The notes under the pieces: model-generated
What the model saw: only the letters and a program-made list of their open reading frames with translations
Database searches by the model: none
What the model was told of the DNA's origin: nothing
Part shown: one piece after another, positions 1 to 12,625 of the stretch
Position numbering within the stretch: position 1 is the stretch's first letter
Layout: every line of letters starts with the position of its first letter
From: Eonycteris spelaea
Taxonomy: Eukaryota > Chordata > Mammalia > Chiroptera > Pteropodidae
Assembly (NCBI GenBank): GCA_003508835.1
Contig: PUFA01000286.1
Coordinates: 1,609,212 to 1,673,211, forward strand
Direction: 5' to 3'
DNA: 64,000 nt
Made by a program: the position numbers and the translations under genes

Positions 1-902
1 TGTTCTGTAAATTTAACAGAAATGAACTATTCTTCTTTGTAAGAAAGCAAAATTCTTGCAAGTGACAACTTATGACACAAAGTTATATGGAGCAGCTATC
101 TTTTCCAGATAACTCACCGAATAGAGCCACAGCTTTGCATCTGAGGTTTACAATACAGTAAATGTCACTACTGGTTTTTGTAAGAGATCCATATTGCAAA
201 ATGTCACTTCTTAAGTTGGTAATGGGGCTCTTGCTCTGCAATTACATATCAATCGAATGAGTGTATTCTGAAACAGTAATAATGCACATTTCCAATTATT
301 GGCAGTTTCATGGATTTCTTGGCAAGGAAGATAGTACCTTAGCAATAGCCGTGGAGGATTTATATAAGAAAAACAATATTCACAATTCTTCTCTAATAAC
401 AGTTTCTCCTCTATTCCTTAGATGGTTTTACCTTTATTTCAGCTACGGCTATTATAAGTCCCTGGATCCTAGACAATAACATACTTGTCACAATTGAATT
501 TGAAATACGTTATATATGATATATATTATATATTATTAAGTATATATGACTATTAAATATAATGCTTAGCAAAATCTTCTGAGGGAATTACAAAGATAAA
601 ATAGATATAAAAGGCATAAAAAGGTCATCATATACATATGTAACACACGTATGTGCACACACACACATTTAGAGGGTATTAGTTAAAACTAAAAATTGGT
701 TAGAAGATTTTAAGCAGTGACAATATAAAAATGTCCTTTATCACCTCATAACTAATTAATAATAATAAAAAAATGTGCATGATAAACGCCAGCCAGTATA
801 GCTCATTGACCCTTTTATCCTCAACAAAGGCCAACTCATGCCTTCTATTTCAGTGGTCTCTGTGGTCATTTTCATTTAAGGTGATTGGCTCAAATACAAT
901 AA
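1..902. other. AT-rich intergenic DNA, no feature recognised
   Basis: No gene, repeat family or RNA could be recognised. The only short reading frames are under 75 codons and match nothing I know. A short CA run lies near 655-666. Confidence 0.6.
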
Positions 903-1020
903 TTATCTATCTACCTATCTATCTATCATCTATCTATCTATCTTTGTCTATCTATCATCTATCATCTATCAATCTATTTATCATTTATCTATCATCATCA
1001 TTTTATCATCTACCTATCAT
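903..1020. repeat. TCTA/ATC tetranucleotide microsatellite
   Basis: Imperfect tandem copies of TCTA with interspersed ATC units cover this stretch. A serine/tyrosine/leucine-rich open frame across it is a by-product of the repeat. Confidence 0.9.
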
Positions 1021-2489
1021 ATATTTACAGAATTGTGTACTTCAGCATATCTCAAATTATTTTAGTAGCAAATGTATTAAGGGTTAATTTTGCTCCTGTG
1101 ACAGTTTTCCTACAAAGATGGTACAATCTGCTGTACCATCTATATCTATATATAGTATAATCTATATTATTGGCAGAATTTTTCATATTTATGCATTACT
1201 TAAAATACATTTCATATTTTTATATTGGAAAAATATTAACCTTTGAATCTCTCAGAATATAATGTATAACTATGTATGGAATTTGAAAGAAATATCCAGA
1301 GTTTTTAAATATAGACAAAAATACACACAATAATAATTTAAAATGATAAGCATTAGATGAATCAGATTTGTAGAATTAAAGATATATGGACTTGTTATTT
1401 AGTTCTTGTGATATGAAAATGGTCTATAATAACTGTAAAGCTAATGTATATTCTATTATATGAACTGTCAGGTTTTATTAACAAGCTCCTTTTTCATGTT
1501 TTAACAAAAATTTCCATTGCTTTCACTTGTTTTCATTAGCAGTATAGTCTCTAGACACACACTTCTTTAATCATAGCTTCCAATATCTTTTTAGTTTTAA
1601 GTAAAAAAAATTACATATTGAATTTGGTTTTATTGTTTTGGCTACTGATTTCATAAATCACAGAGAAAAGCAGATATGCATTTTGAAACTAAAGTATAAA
1701 ATACAAATCAAAATAATTGGTAATTTTAACAAAAGAGGGTCCAATAAATTTTCACTTTATTTTAGTTTTATTGTCTAAAACTTCTAACCAATGATGGAAA
1801 TGATTACTCCAAATGGATATATTTCAGTAGTTATGAATGTGCTATCCAAAGCAGTAAATATTTCACCATTTTAAATTGCTTTTTTAACTAATAAGAATTA
1901 ATGTTTTTTCATCAACTCTATTTGAGCAAATCCAAAACACATTTCAAATCTTTTTTCTTAATGCTCAATTCCACATGTATCTGGGAGTCATTCTTCTGAT
2001 CAGTTGTTCTATTCTTCCTTTGAAAATTCATGGAACAGGTTTACAGTGAGATATCCAACAAAATGTTAATGTTTTTCCAGGTCAGTTGTTTTCAACTTGT
2101 GTTCCTCAGAGTCAAAAAAGCTAAAAGAGGAGGTGGTGAGGGGTGGGTGAGGGAATGATAAGAGAGAATGGATCCATCAGGGTTTCCATTTACTATTTCA
2201 AAGATTCTGCTTCCATCTTCATGAGGTAGATTGTGAGATTACTTAAGACTACTTGCTTCAGGTGCTCCACACATTTTATCTGCATGGCCTCTGCTAAAAG
2301 GAGCAGTGCTATCTACCTTATTTTATGACACTGAAATCTATTTGAAAAGGAAATTACCACAATGTCTAGGGAGCTAGAGATTTAGACCTGGAAGGAAGCC
2401 TGAAGTTCCTCTGGTCCACTTTTTTTGTTTTACAAGAGAAGAATCTAAGACATTCTAAGAACAAATTACTTATTCAAAGTCTCACAGAT
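1021..2489. other. AT-rich intergenic DNA, no clear feature
   Basis: Nothing firm was recognised. The last 120 bases, with an AGAATCTAAGA-like segment followed by a CAAAGTCTCACAG segment, faintly resemble the centre of an antisense MIR, too weakly to call. Confidence 0.5.
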
Positions 2490-4560
2490 TAAATCAGTCA
2501 ACATGCACTTATTCAAAAATTTATTGACCAACTACCTATCACATATCAGATGTTGGTTCTGCATTGTGTATTGTTAAAGTATTAATTAAGATAGATACAG
2601 TTACTGATCCAGGGAGCTCACATTCTAGAGAGTGAGAGAGACAAATAAACATGTAGAAAATAAATGGCAAGTTTGAGTTGATGTTAAGTGTTTTGAGGGA
2701 AAGAGAACATAGTTGAAGTCAGTGGTTAGGTGGGAATGAGAAGGAGAGCATTGTAATAAAATTGTATAGGAAGACCTTTATGAGAAGGTGATATTTAATT
2801 ACAAATTAAATGAAGGAGCAAGGAAAGAGATTCTAGGCACAAAAGGTAGCTTGAGTTTGTTCATTAAACAGAAAGTAGCTAGTGTGGCTGAAGCAGAGTA
2901 AGTATGGTTTTGAGTATGGTTGGAAAAGAAGCTTAATAACACATGGAGAAGACACATTAGTGATGTCCTCTAGGACAAGATAAATAACTAGGAACGCTAT
3001 TGGCAATTTTTTTCCTGAGATGTGTAAAAATGTTATTTACTTTATTATACCAGCTGTCCCCAACTTTTTTGGCATCAGGGACTGGTCCTCCTATGAGAAT
3101 CAATGCCTGGTGATCTGAGGTGGAGCTGAGGCAGTGATGCTAGCACTGGGGAGCAGATGAAGCTTTGCTCACTCGCCTGCCACTCACCTCCTACTGTGCC
3201 GCCCAGTTCTCAACAGGTCACAGACCAGTATCAGTTTGCGGCCGGGGGTTGAGGACTTTCAATTTAGACAATTGGCCTTTGCACTAGTGGAGAGCAATAG
3301 TGTAAGCAGGGAGCCATGCTTGGAGCACTTGCAAGTGTCCTGAAAGGAAATGGAGTGGAGTGGTAGTAGTGGGTATAGGATCAGTACTTGGTCTCTAGAA
3401 ATACGTTATATGTGGAACTAAAAGGACTTTCTAATAGAATGAATATGTGTGGTCAAGATGAACTTCCAGGTATTTAGTTTAAACAATATTTAGTTGAAAT
3501 AACTAAATTTTTTAATGAGACAAGTAGCAGTTTGGGTATAAAATGGAGGTAGATACCCACAGTCACAGATAGAAAATGCCAATACTTACATATACTTATT
3601 AAAAAAACAGGAAACACATCTGATTTTTATAAAGACTTAGAAGCTGGGAAAGGCTAAAGTGGAAACTAAATGATAGAAGTTATAATTAAGGAAAAGAAAC
3701 AATTGGAGAGAATCAATGGATGTTTTGAAGTTTGGATCAAATTTACTTAGTGATAATTTAAATACAAGGTGAAGAAGATGAAGGAATCACAAATGAGAGC
3801 CTGGTTTTAAAATGGGAAATAGAGTAATCAGGTATACCTATTAATCAAAATAAAAAGAAAAAATACTACATAAAAACAGATGCAGCAGATGAAGGACATA
3901 CTGAATTTTGTTTGAGTTTCCTGGATGGTCTTGTGGAGAAATGCCTAGAAGTCAGATGGACATGTGGGCTTGAGGCTACTTTAAGGGATCTGGGATAGAT
4001 ACAAATAATTGAGCACTATCATTATATAGAAACTTTTGGAAGCCATGGGGATAGATGACTTTACCCATAGAGAATTGATGAATGATAAATGAATGCATAG
4101 ATAAAAAATGAATGCATTGATGCAGAGAGACATCAATATTTAGGGAACAACTTCAGAAGAAGACTCAATAAATAACACAGAAAGGTAGCAGCCAAAGAGT
4201 TAATAGAAAAAGAGAATAATAGAAGAGTTTATCTTCAAAAATACATAGAAGAGCTTATGCAATGGAGAATAGACCAAAGGTATTTGAGATGCTAAGGCCA
4301 GTGGGACTGAAAAAGCAGTCATTAGAGGCAGCCACTGGGACTTGATTGTCAATCTCAGAAAGAGCTGTTACTTTTGAAACCACAGTAGAAGAATAGGTGA
4401 TAAGGAAGCTAAGAAAAGGATGTGGATGACTCTTTCAAGAAGTTTGTGAGGAGGAGAGAGAGAAAGAGAGAGAGCTAAAGCTAAAGGGCAGAGTGGCATA
4501 AAATATGTGTGTTTTTTTTTCTAATTTATTTATGAGATGGAGGAGGCTTAAATTGATGAT
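2490..4560 (-). mobile_element. Ancient L2-like LINE 3' region, antisense, interrupted
   Basis: The plus strand begins like the reverse complement of an L2 3' end: ATTTATTGACC, then CTACCTATCACATATCAGATG, then GGAGCTCACATTCTAGAG. It continues through a diverged segment with the usual landmarks of this family, such as GACCTTTATGAGAAGGTGATATT and GCTAGTGTGGCTGAAGCAGAG, and purine-rich blocks up to about 4480. Similar segments recur at 12346-12625 and 38280-38890. A MER1-type hAT element splits it at 3051-3261. The family name rests on memory of consensus features, and the far end after 3.9 kb is the least certain part. Confidence 0.5.
3051..3261. mobile_element. MER1-type hAT-Charlie nonautonomous DNA transposon
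   Basis: The left end reads CAGCTGTCCCCAACTTTTTT and the right end GGGGGTTGAGGACTTTCA, a decayed pair of inverted termini typical of MER1/Charlie elements. The interior is locally GC-rich (CTCACTCGCCTGCCACTCACC, ACAGACCAGTATC, GCGGCCGGGGG). About 210 bp remain of a family usually around 330 bp, so there is an internal deletion. The flanking 8-mers tattatac and atttagac agree at 5 of 8 positions, compatible with an eroded hAT target duplication. The exact subfamily is uncertain. Confidence 0.75.
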
Positions 4561-7500
4561 TTAAAATATATTGTAAAAAGAGTCAGGAGAGAGGAAAAGA
4601 AAACACGTAGGAAAATTAGAAGATAGTCAATGAATCAAGATCCCTAAAGGGATGTAAATAGACAGAATTCAGAGAATAGATGAAAACATTGATAAAAATA
4701 TATTTAGATGCATGATTTCCTATGATAATTTTCAATTTTTAAAAATTTCAATACAATTTGTTCCTAACATACTAATACACTATTGCACCCCAAAACTTTA
4801 TCTTCCATTATGTTATGCTTTTTGAAAAATATTCTCATACACTCATGAAGCAGTCAACTACATAGTGCAGTTACAATTTACAGCAGGAACAAAGCACCTC
4901 TCCTGGTTAGCTAGTAAACTAATGTTGGAAATTTCTTTATTAGCCAAAATTCATCTTCTTTTCCACTTTACCAAAGAAGATAATAACCAATTATTTTTTT
5001 TTATTTTGTTGATGTCACTATAATTATTTCCTGTTTGTATCAAACCTTCCTGATTTTAAACATCTTGAAGGAACGATGGATTCTATGTAACTTTATATGA
5101 TTGTAAAATCACAAGAGACAGTATTACCTGCCTGGTATTTGATCGAGTAAAATATGCTGAAATATCAAATTATTCACTAATGATGAATATGAAAATACCA
5201 AAAGGCAGTATATAGGTTTAAGTAATAGAGATCTGATCCTTTCTTAAAAACAGAGGCGAGAGAAGTGCTCAAGGGTGATGGTTGTGATGTTGAAGCACAA
5301 CACAGGAAGAGAAGGAAAAAGGAGCCAAAAAATCCAAATAAACATGGCCTCTTTTTCAATTTTTCCAAATGTAGACATTGATCAACAAGACAGCCAAAGC
5401 TTAATTAAAAAGATACTAGCAACTATTATCATCACTTCTAAAAACTTCTTTGAAAAACACCCACTGAAAATACAGCAATTGATGATTTTGTTTTGGGGGT
5501 TAATTATCATTATTAGAACCAATAATTTTTAATATGTGGAGGCATTGTGTTTTACTCCCCCCACTCTACCCCAAGGAAGGGATGTCATTTAAAATAATAA
5601 TGCTGCTAATTTCTGTTTTTAAGTTTTAGAGGTCTATCAAAGTTTAGAACTCAAAACAGTGCTCATAGTCTAAAATGTTGACTTATTCTTGGCTAGGCAC
5701 TTCTACCTATTCAAATTCAGAATTAGTAAAGGAGATGCCATACTGTCTCAGAGTATAAGCTCACAAGAAAAATGCTTTCTTTGGAATTTATGTAAATGTT
5801 ATTTTAAAATGCTATATATTTTCTTTTTTTTTTTTTTTGTTTGCCCAGCTCTTGGTCATTTCAAGGGTCCACACACCAGAGAGTATATAAAGGGGACTTG
5901 CTTATTACTGGAAGCATTCATATTTGAAAAGATGTATTTCGCTATTTTGGAAACACAAAGTGAGAGTGGACAGTGATATAAAAGAAAAGAAAAAATGGAT
6001 TTAGAAGAAAAAAATAAAGAGAAAAATTTTAAATGATGAGAGGCTGGGATGGAAAGAAGAAAAGAAAAAATACATTAAAAATAGCAAGAGAAAAATAAAA
6101 TAATTTATCTAGTATATGGCTTTAGAATTTGCCACCAAATGTTAAGTAGTATTAAGGCCTTTTGAAATGTTCATATCCAGTCAGGGCAAACAAAACATAT
6201 CTGCATAAACAAAGGCATATCGGTCAAATAAAAGCCTTTGTGTATAGATTCAGGTTTTGCTTGATTCAGCAGTTACTTTGATGTCTTGCCTCATTTCTCC
6301 TCAGTGCTAGCAGCACATAAGCAGTCTTTATGGAAAAGTCCAACTTTACTAGACAAGAGCGAGGCAGCTAATGAAGTATAGAAAAATATCACAAACTCAT
6401 TTTATGTTAAGTAGATTTAAACAGTTACATGTTGAGAGAAAAAAATAACCAAGATGAAGGAAAAATAAACCAAGAAGTAAAGGTAAGTCAAAGTAATATC
6501 TGGTGCATGGAACCTTTGTTATATCTGGGTGCGCTCAGATACACCTAGGTGACAACATACCAGCCATAGAAAAATACTCAATGAGTTGTGTCCAATCAGA
6601 GCAATGTTGGACAGATGGAAGTCTCTAGTTAGCTCTGATTTATATTCTTCTCACCCATCAGATAAATGTAGGGACTCATAGACAACATTGTAAATTCTTA
6701 ATTTCTGTTTTCAAGGCATCCAATGTTGCTTATGGTATTATAATGAGAATGTGGCTTTGATATGGAGATTTATCTTGATTCATTGATGTCTTCTCATTAA
6801 ACCACCAGGAAATATATCCCAGAGTTCAAGCAACAGGAAAATTCACTGACCAAATTGAGATTTTCCACTAACACAGAATTGCGTATCAATTAAAAACACA
6901 CAATGAGGAATGAAGGAGAGAATGCATATGAGACAACATACATAGGATGGAGTACAAGGAAGAAGAAAGAACTACTTAGCCCTAGATGCGTTTTATCAAT
7001 CTATAGTTCTCATTTAGCTTGATGAACAGCTGCAGATTTATTTATGTTTCTTGGGAGACCACAGGTAGGGCCAGAAGGAGTGTAAACCAATAGTTGGCCA
7101 ATTAAAAACTCATAAGTATTGGGTGCTTCATAAGCCTCATGATTTTGTTGTGTACCAGAAATACTACATGATTTAATATATTTATTGTATTATGAATATA
7201 AGTGTCACTTGATCTTTGTATCTCTATTTTTATCACATAATACTTTACTTATGTTAGTTAATGCCCAATTTGTCACATAGTTTACTAATTACTTACATAA
7301 GATAACATACTCATGAATTCTATGTCTCAAAAGCTACTTGTTTCTATACTTATTTTATTTATCATCATTATTTTTTTGTTCTCTTATTTTCTACAGAAGA
7401 ATTAAATGGTCTTAATAATAAAGCAAATTCACATTACAGAATGAGGAGGGACTGATTCAGTGATAGTTATGATGAGATGTATTTTGACAAGTTTACAGTG

Positions 7501-8569
7501 AAGATTGTGAGGTAGGAAAAATAAATATAACACATATTAAATCAAGTTTATCTTACAATGTTGCCAATTAGTATTTTATTTCATATTAAAAACAGGAGTT
7601 TCTGTCACAGATAGGCAATCTACTATCCTGTTTTTACCTTTGAATTCAGGAACATAACTCTTAAAAGGTATAGCAAGATACAAGTACATTCTTCCTTCAA
7701 TCTAATTACCCTCCCCCCTAATCCTTGACACTTTTGGAAACAACCTCTTCAGAGGATGATTGATGGATGGGGCTGTTCAGTCTTCAAGATAAACTTAATT
7801 TCTACTCAATGGTTCCAGCAACACAATTACCACAATGGAGGTAATCATCTTCAGTATCTTTTATAATCCAAATGTATTAATGTAGATTTTATATTCTGAT
7901 TTAAAATACTTGTATAAGGATGCATCTTAAAGCTAGGCAAAATATAATAAAATTTATTTTTATTAAAACTATCTCTTCTAGTGGGAGATGAATTATATTT
8001 GTATATATTTCTCACAGCTTCTCATTCTAAATTCCTAATCTCCACTATTTTCTCCCAATCATAACCCCAACACACTTGCAAAATGAACACACACAACCTC
8101 CATTGTATTCTATCCATTAAATATGCTTCATAAAGAAACAATAAAGTCCAGTGTAAATGCAATGAGGCTGTCACACACATACCAGTTTAACAAAACAGGA
8201 ATTATCTTTTACATTAAAACATTTGCACTTGCACTACAAGAGAAATATGACAATGAAACTAAAGAGTCTACAACTTCACAAAAACCAAATTTCAATTAAA
8301 ATGTGAATTGAATTTGCTACCATGAGCAAATAAGAAAAAAACCTCAAATAGAAAGAGAAGTATGTACTGAAATGTTTTATATTCCTGCCTACTACTGCTG
8401 CTTCTCTTATGTACATAGATCTTTGGGATTCCAAATAATCTATGAGCCAATGCAACACACTGATGGTATCGCTATAGTGTTTCTTATTATAGAACTCCAT
8501 ATTATCTCTATCTCGAGAAGCTTAACATAAGAACTAGTTGGAAGTACAAAGACTTGTGAGTGTTCTTTA
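4561..8569. other. Long AT-rich stretch, no feature recognised
   Basis: No gene or confident repeat was seen across this 4 kb. A T homopolymer sits at 5824-5838. Reading frames here (up to 95 codons, for example 5689-5976) have no recognisable domain and are extended by the T-run. Confidence 0.5.
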
Positions 8570-8735
8570 ATAATAGCTGCCATTTCAAAGGGTTACTATA
8601 TGTGGCAGATATTGTCTTAAGCTCTCTAAATGTATAGTATCTGCTACAAGATGCATTATTAGTGGCTATGTACAAATAAGAACACTAAAACTTGGAAATA
8701 GTATGCTACTGTCTAGAGTCAAAATAAAAATTTAA
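8570..8735 (-). repeat. MIR SINE fragment, antisense
   Basis: On the plus strand, segments resembling ACTATATGTGGCAGATATTG, a CTTAAGCTCTCTAAATG segment, and a diverged form of the opposite-strand MIR core (ACAAATAAGAACACTAAAAC) occur in the right order and spacing. The similarity is ancient and the ends are approximate. Confidence 0.55.
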
Positions 8736-9351
8736 ACAGGTTTATCTGAATGAAAGATGGTTTCCTTTTTCCTGAATCATTCTGCATTAACAGGCTGAAT
8801 AGATTTTTGAAAAAAAGAGGGAATATCTGAAAGGTGCTTTAATTAGATATGCAAGATCACTTTCAGATAAATTGTTTTGAGATGGGCTCCTGTTAAAGAA
8901 AATGGCAAAACCAGGAGATGCTTGAATAAAAGATTTGCAGTGGTGTAGGAAAGTGAAAGAGTGTAGTAAAAGCAAGTCAGTGAAAAGATAAATGTATTCC
9001 CTAAACTTAGCACAGTGCCTGCCCATAGGTACTTAACATTTGCTCTTTGACTGAAAGAAAGCAGTGAATTATCTGTGGATAACTAAGGGAAAAAAAACAA
9101 TAGTTACTCCTGTCAAAGGTACATAAATCAGAAATGGACGGCTTTTTAAAACAAGGGCTTCATTCACATCAATTGGAAAGGAAATAATGGCAAGCTTTTT
9201 ATAGCTAGAGATATTTGTGAACAATGCCTATGGTTATAATGTAGAGAGCAGTTTTCTAAATGTAAGAAAAAATGGAAAATAAATGCCACATATTCATCTT
9301 CCCTCACAAGCACAAACATAGCCAAAATATCTTATTCAATTACCCATTTAT
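8736..9351. other. AT-rich DNA, no feature recognised
   Basis: Nothing supportable was seen. Reading frames are short and lack any domain. Confidence 0.5.
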
Positions 9352-9824
9352 TGGGAGGAAGACTTTCCCTCTACCCTACAAAGGTTCTTTCAGTTAATCT
9401 GACATGGGACAAATTAACAGGAGAAAATCAAATTTAATTTAATAGGTACAGAAATAAGGAACACATACACAAGAGGTTCAGAGACTCCACATGTATGAGA
9501 GATTCAGAGGCAGAAAAGTAAATGGTGATGTATATGACATTCTGGCTAAAGGATGGGATAAAGGCTTGGATCTTCTAAGAGAGAGGAAAATTCACAGGAT
9601 GATAAAAGCAGATGTTTGGTAATTAAATGTTTGCCTTGCCATGAGACAAAATTTATCCCTGGTGAATCTTATTCTGAGAAAAAAACCCAATTTAGATTCT
9701 TTTACGAAGTTAAGGAAGGCACGGAAGTTTCTCTTGAGCCAGCATGGTCTCAATTGCCTTAAACTCAAAATAATCAACATGCCAAAGTGGCATATTTTGG
9801 GGTCATGTATTCTACTTCCCTACA
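9352..9824 (-). mobile_element. Solo LTR of an old endogenous retrovirus (ERVL-like), antisense
   Basis: Read on the minus strand, the segment starts TGTAGGGAAG and ends CTTCCTCCCA. An ATTAAATTAAA stretch suits a polyadenylation signal, and a TTTTCTCCTGTTAATTTG segment near the 3' end recalls the R/U5 of ERVL-type LTRs. Length is 473 bp with TG...CA termini. No gag or pol remnant lies on either side, so it appears to be a solo LTR. Flanks cattt and catta are similar but not identical. The class assignment is from recall and could be wrong. Confidence 0.5.
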
Positions 9825-10089
9825 CATTAAATACATATCATTTAGTAATCAAAAACATGTTTAAAGAGCTAGTTTATAGTTTATAAAGCACATTCATGAA
9901 GATACATGTCTGAATGAGGTAAGAGTTTTTATGATTAATATAGTAGAGGAGACAATTTTATTACAATTTTATAAATGTAATATATGAAGATGAGAGATGC
10001 TAATTTTAAAACATAGTTGGTTAAGAAGCAGGGCTAGATTCTAAAAGTTATTATTTTCTTTTTGCTTATATAATTTAAATTATATTTGT

Positions 10090-10855
10090 AACCAGAGATT
10101 TCACACAATAAAATTCATTTTTAAGAGTTTAATCTGGTGAACTTTGTCAATATTTTAGAGTGGTGTAACCACATTCACAGGTAAAGAACAAAACATTTTA
10201 TCACCCCCAAAAAGTTTCATTATGTTCATTTATAGTCAATTTTCTCCACTCATTAATGGCTCAGGCAACAATGGATATCCTGCTAGTAAGATTGATCATC
10301 TTTCACAGATATGTTAGCCATTTGTATGTCTTCTTGGGAAGAAGTGTCTGTTCAAGTCCTTTGCTCATTTTTTTAATTAAATTGTTTGTTGTTGAGTTGT
10401 ATGAGTTCTTTATATATTTTAATACCAGCCCCTTGTTAGAGCACTGTTTGCAAATATATTCTTACAGTTAAATGATTCCAGTTTTGTCTTGTTGATGGTT
10501 TCTTTCGCTGTGCAGAAGCCTTTTAGTTTGATATAGTCCCATTCATTTATTTGCTTTTATTTTCCTTGCCTTTGAAGTCAAAATCATAAAATTCTCTCTA
10601 AATCCAAGGTCCATGAGTTTAGTTCCTATGTTTTCTTCTATGCAATTAATGCTTCAGGTCTTATATTTAGGTCTTTGATCCATTTTTAGTTAATTTTGGT
10701 GTATGGTGACAGATATCAGTCATTTCATTCTTATGCATATGGCTTTCCAATTTTCAAACCACTGTTTATTAAAGAGGCTTCTTTTCTCCATTTTATAGTT
10801 TTGACTTCTATGTCAAAAATTATTTGCACATATATATGTGGATTTACTGAATATT
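10090..10855 (-). mobile_element. L1 LINE fragment, antisense (3' UTR and ORF2 C-terminal part)
   Basis: The plus strand carries the antisense hallmarks of L1 ORF2: GCCATTTGTATGTCTTCTTG, AAGTCCTTTGCTCATTTTTT, CATTTATTTGCTTTTATTTTCC, and ATCCATTTTTAGTTAATTTT. The first 160 bases look like an older L1 3' UTR (ACATTCACAGGTAAAGAAC). The element is 5'-truncated and abuts the Tigger remnant near 10855. No part of the endonuclease or RT core is present. Confidence 0.85.
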
Positions 10856-11640
10856 TTAAAAGCACTGTTGAGAACTAATTCTCAGAAAAAAAGGTTTTCT
10901 TTCAAAATAGTACTGCTCATTGACGATGTACCTGGTCACCCAAGAGCTCTGTTGGAGATGGACAACAATATTAATGTTATTTCATGCTTGCTACCACAAC
11001 ATCCATTCTGCAGCTCATGGATCAAGAAGTAATTTTTACTTTCAAATCTTATTATTTGAGAAATATATCTCATAGGCTATAGCTGCAATAGTAGATGAAA
11101 ACCTCCTGGAAAGGATTCACCATTATAGATACCATTAAGAACATTTGTGATTAAATAGGAAGAGGTCAAAATATCAGCACTAACAGAAGTTTGGAAAATG
11201 TTAATTCCAACCTTCATGTTGATGACTTTGAAGGGTTCAAGACCTCAATGGAGGAAATAAATGCAGATGTAGTGTAAATAGCTAAGAGAACTAGAAGTGC
11301 AGCCTGAATTGTGACTGGATTGCTGCAATCTCATGATAAAACTATAATGGATGAGAAGTTGCTTTTATGGATGAACAAAGAAAGTGATTTCTTGAGATAG
11401 AATCTACTCCTGGTGAAGATACTGTGAAGACTGTTAAAATGACGACAAATAATTTAGACTATTATATTAATTAGTTGATAAAACAGCTAGTTTTGAGAGG
11501 ATTAAGTCTAATTTTTTTAAAAAAGTTCTGTAGTAAAAATGCTATCAAACAGCATTGTGTGTTACAGAGAAATCATTTGTGAAAGGAAGAGCCAATTGAT
11601 GCAGCAAAAATAGCAAGGACACTGTAATTGAAACATTACA
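10856..11640 (+). pseudogene. Tigger/pogo-type (Tc1/mariner superfamily) transposase remnant
   Basis: Conceptual translation gives scattered but ordered Tigger transposase motifs. From about 10870 the frame reads SQKKRFSFKIVLLIDDVPGH, which is the catalytic-domain stretch around the second acidic residue of the DDE/D triad in pogo-like transposases. Further on, around 11200-11260, comes a DDFEGFKTSMEE-like block, and around 11395-11450 a FLEIESTPGEDTVKTV-like block. Stops and frame changes separate the blocks, and no N-terminal DNA-binding region or terminal inverted repeats were identified. The family normally encodes about 450-590 residues; roughly the C-terminal half is represented. The neighbouring antisense L1 may have replaced the upstream part. 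The family call is strong, the subfamily is open. Confidence 0.8.
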
Positions 11641-12345
11641 TCAGAATATAGACAAATTATAAAAGAAAGTACATACTAACCTTAACATTTATTTAAAATG
11701 ATGAGAAATATTACAGAGATTAAAAAGAAACTATTAATGACCGTTTTTATTCCTACTTAAGTTCTGAACTAATTAGTAAATGTAACTAAAATCTAAGTTA
11801 TATGGAGAAACAGTATCATTTTTATTACTAAGAAGTGCCACTGGTAAATATTTCTTTTATATGCAGGTAAATGAATTTCTTATCTAATCCCCAAAAGTAC
11901 ATAGACCTTTCTCCAAATCATTGCTAGCATTAAACCACCAGAAGAGGCCTTCCAACATAAGGGCTTGTCTGCAAAACATATAGCTTTAAGGAAATTTGTA
12001 GAAAGTGTATTATTTACAATAAACTAAGGCTTCCATGAAGACCAGGGAAAAGAAGCGTGACTACAACATGCAGTATTTCTCCTCCAAATTCTTAGTGCAC
12101 CTTTGATAATAGAAAAAAGGCTGGAAAGAGGCAATTCATTTATATTCATAATATAATGATGTTACTGAAAATAATGAAATGTTCAGGAGTGCTTGTAACA
12201 GGTATTTCATCCTTTCAAAATATAATAAAGATTTATTTTAATTACTCCATGAATGTCCCCCTCCCTCTGCCCAACGGCAGGAGATAACAATGTTTATCTA
12301 TGTATATGTTTAAATATGTATAACTGTGTTTAAAAAAGGAATTTG
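11641..12345. other. AT-rich DNA, no feature recognised
   Basis: No confident repeat or coding signal. The block around 11880-12110 is less AT-biased and may be an unassigned old repeat. Confidence 0.45.
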
Positions 12346-12625
12346 GAGTGGCTCGATAGCAGGCTGAATGGAATGAAATTCTTTAAAAATGAATAAAAAT
12401 TTGTTTGAAGACTGAAAAGTTAGACTGTAGCCAGTTCATAAAGGACTCTAAATGACTACTTGGGAGTTTAGGTTATATTTATTCTCTAAAATATTATAGA
12501 GAAACAGAATAGGGAGATCTTGATGATGAAGACAAAATTTAGGAGGCTATGGTAGTAATCTAAATTACTTATAAAGAAGACCTCATGGTGTATTTGGGAG
12601 AAATGTAACCAAATAGGTAAATGTG
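12346..12625 (-). mobile_element. Fragment of the same L2-like ancient repeat, antisense
   Basis: Landmarks AAGGACTCTAAATG, GAGAAACAGAATAGGGAGATC and AGGAGGCTATGGTAGTAATC occur in the order expected for the family seen at 2490-4560. The match is diverged and the assignment tentative. Confidence 0.4.

Noticed and set aside
773..1087. 104-codon open frame
   Set aside because: Half of it is the translated TCTA microsatellite; no domain.
5275..5532. 85-codon open frame and an opposing 63-codon frame
   Set aside because: No domain, no codon signature, and AT-rich composition; could not be supported as a gene.
5689..5976. 95-codon open frame with a phenylalanine run
   Set aside because: The run is a translated T homopolymer and the rest matches nothing.
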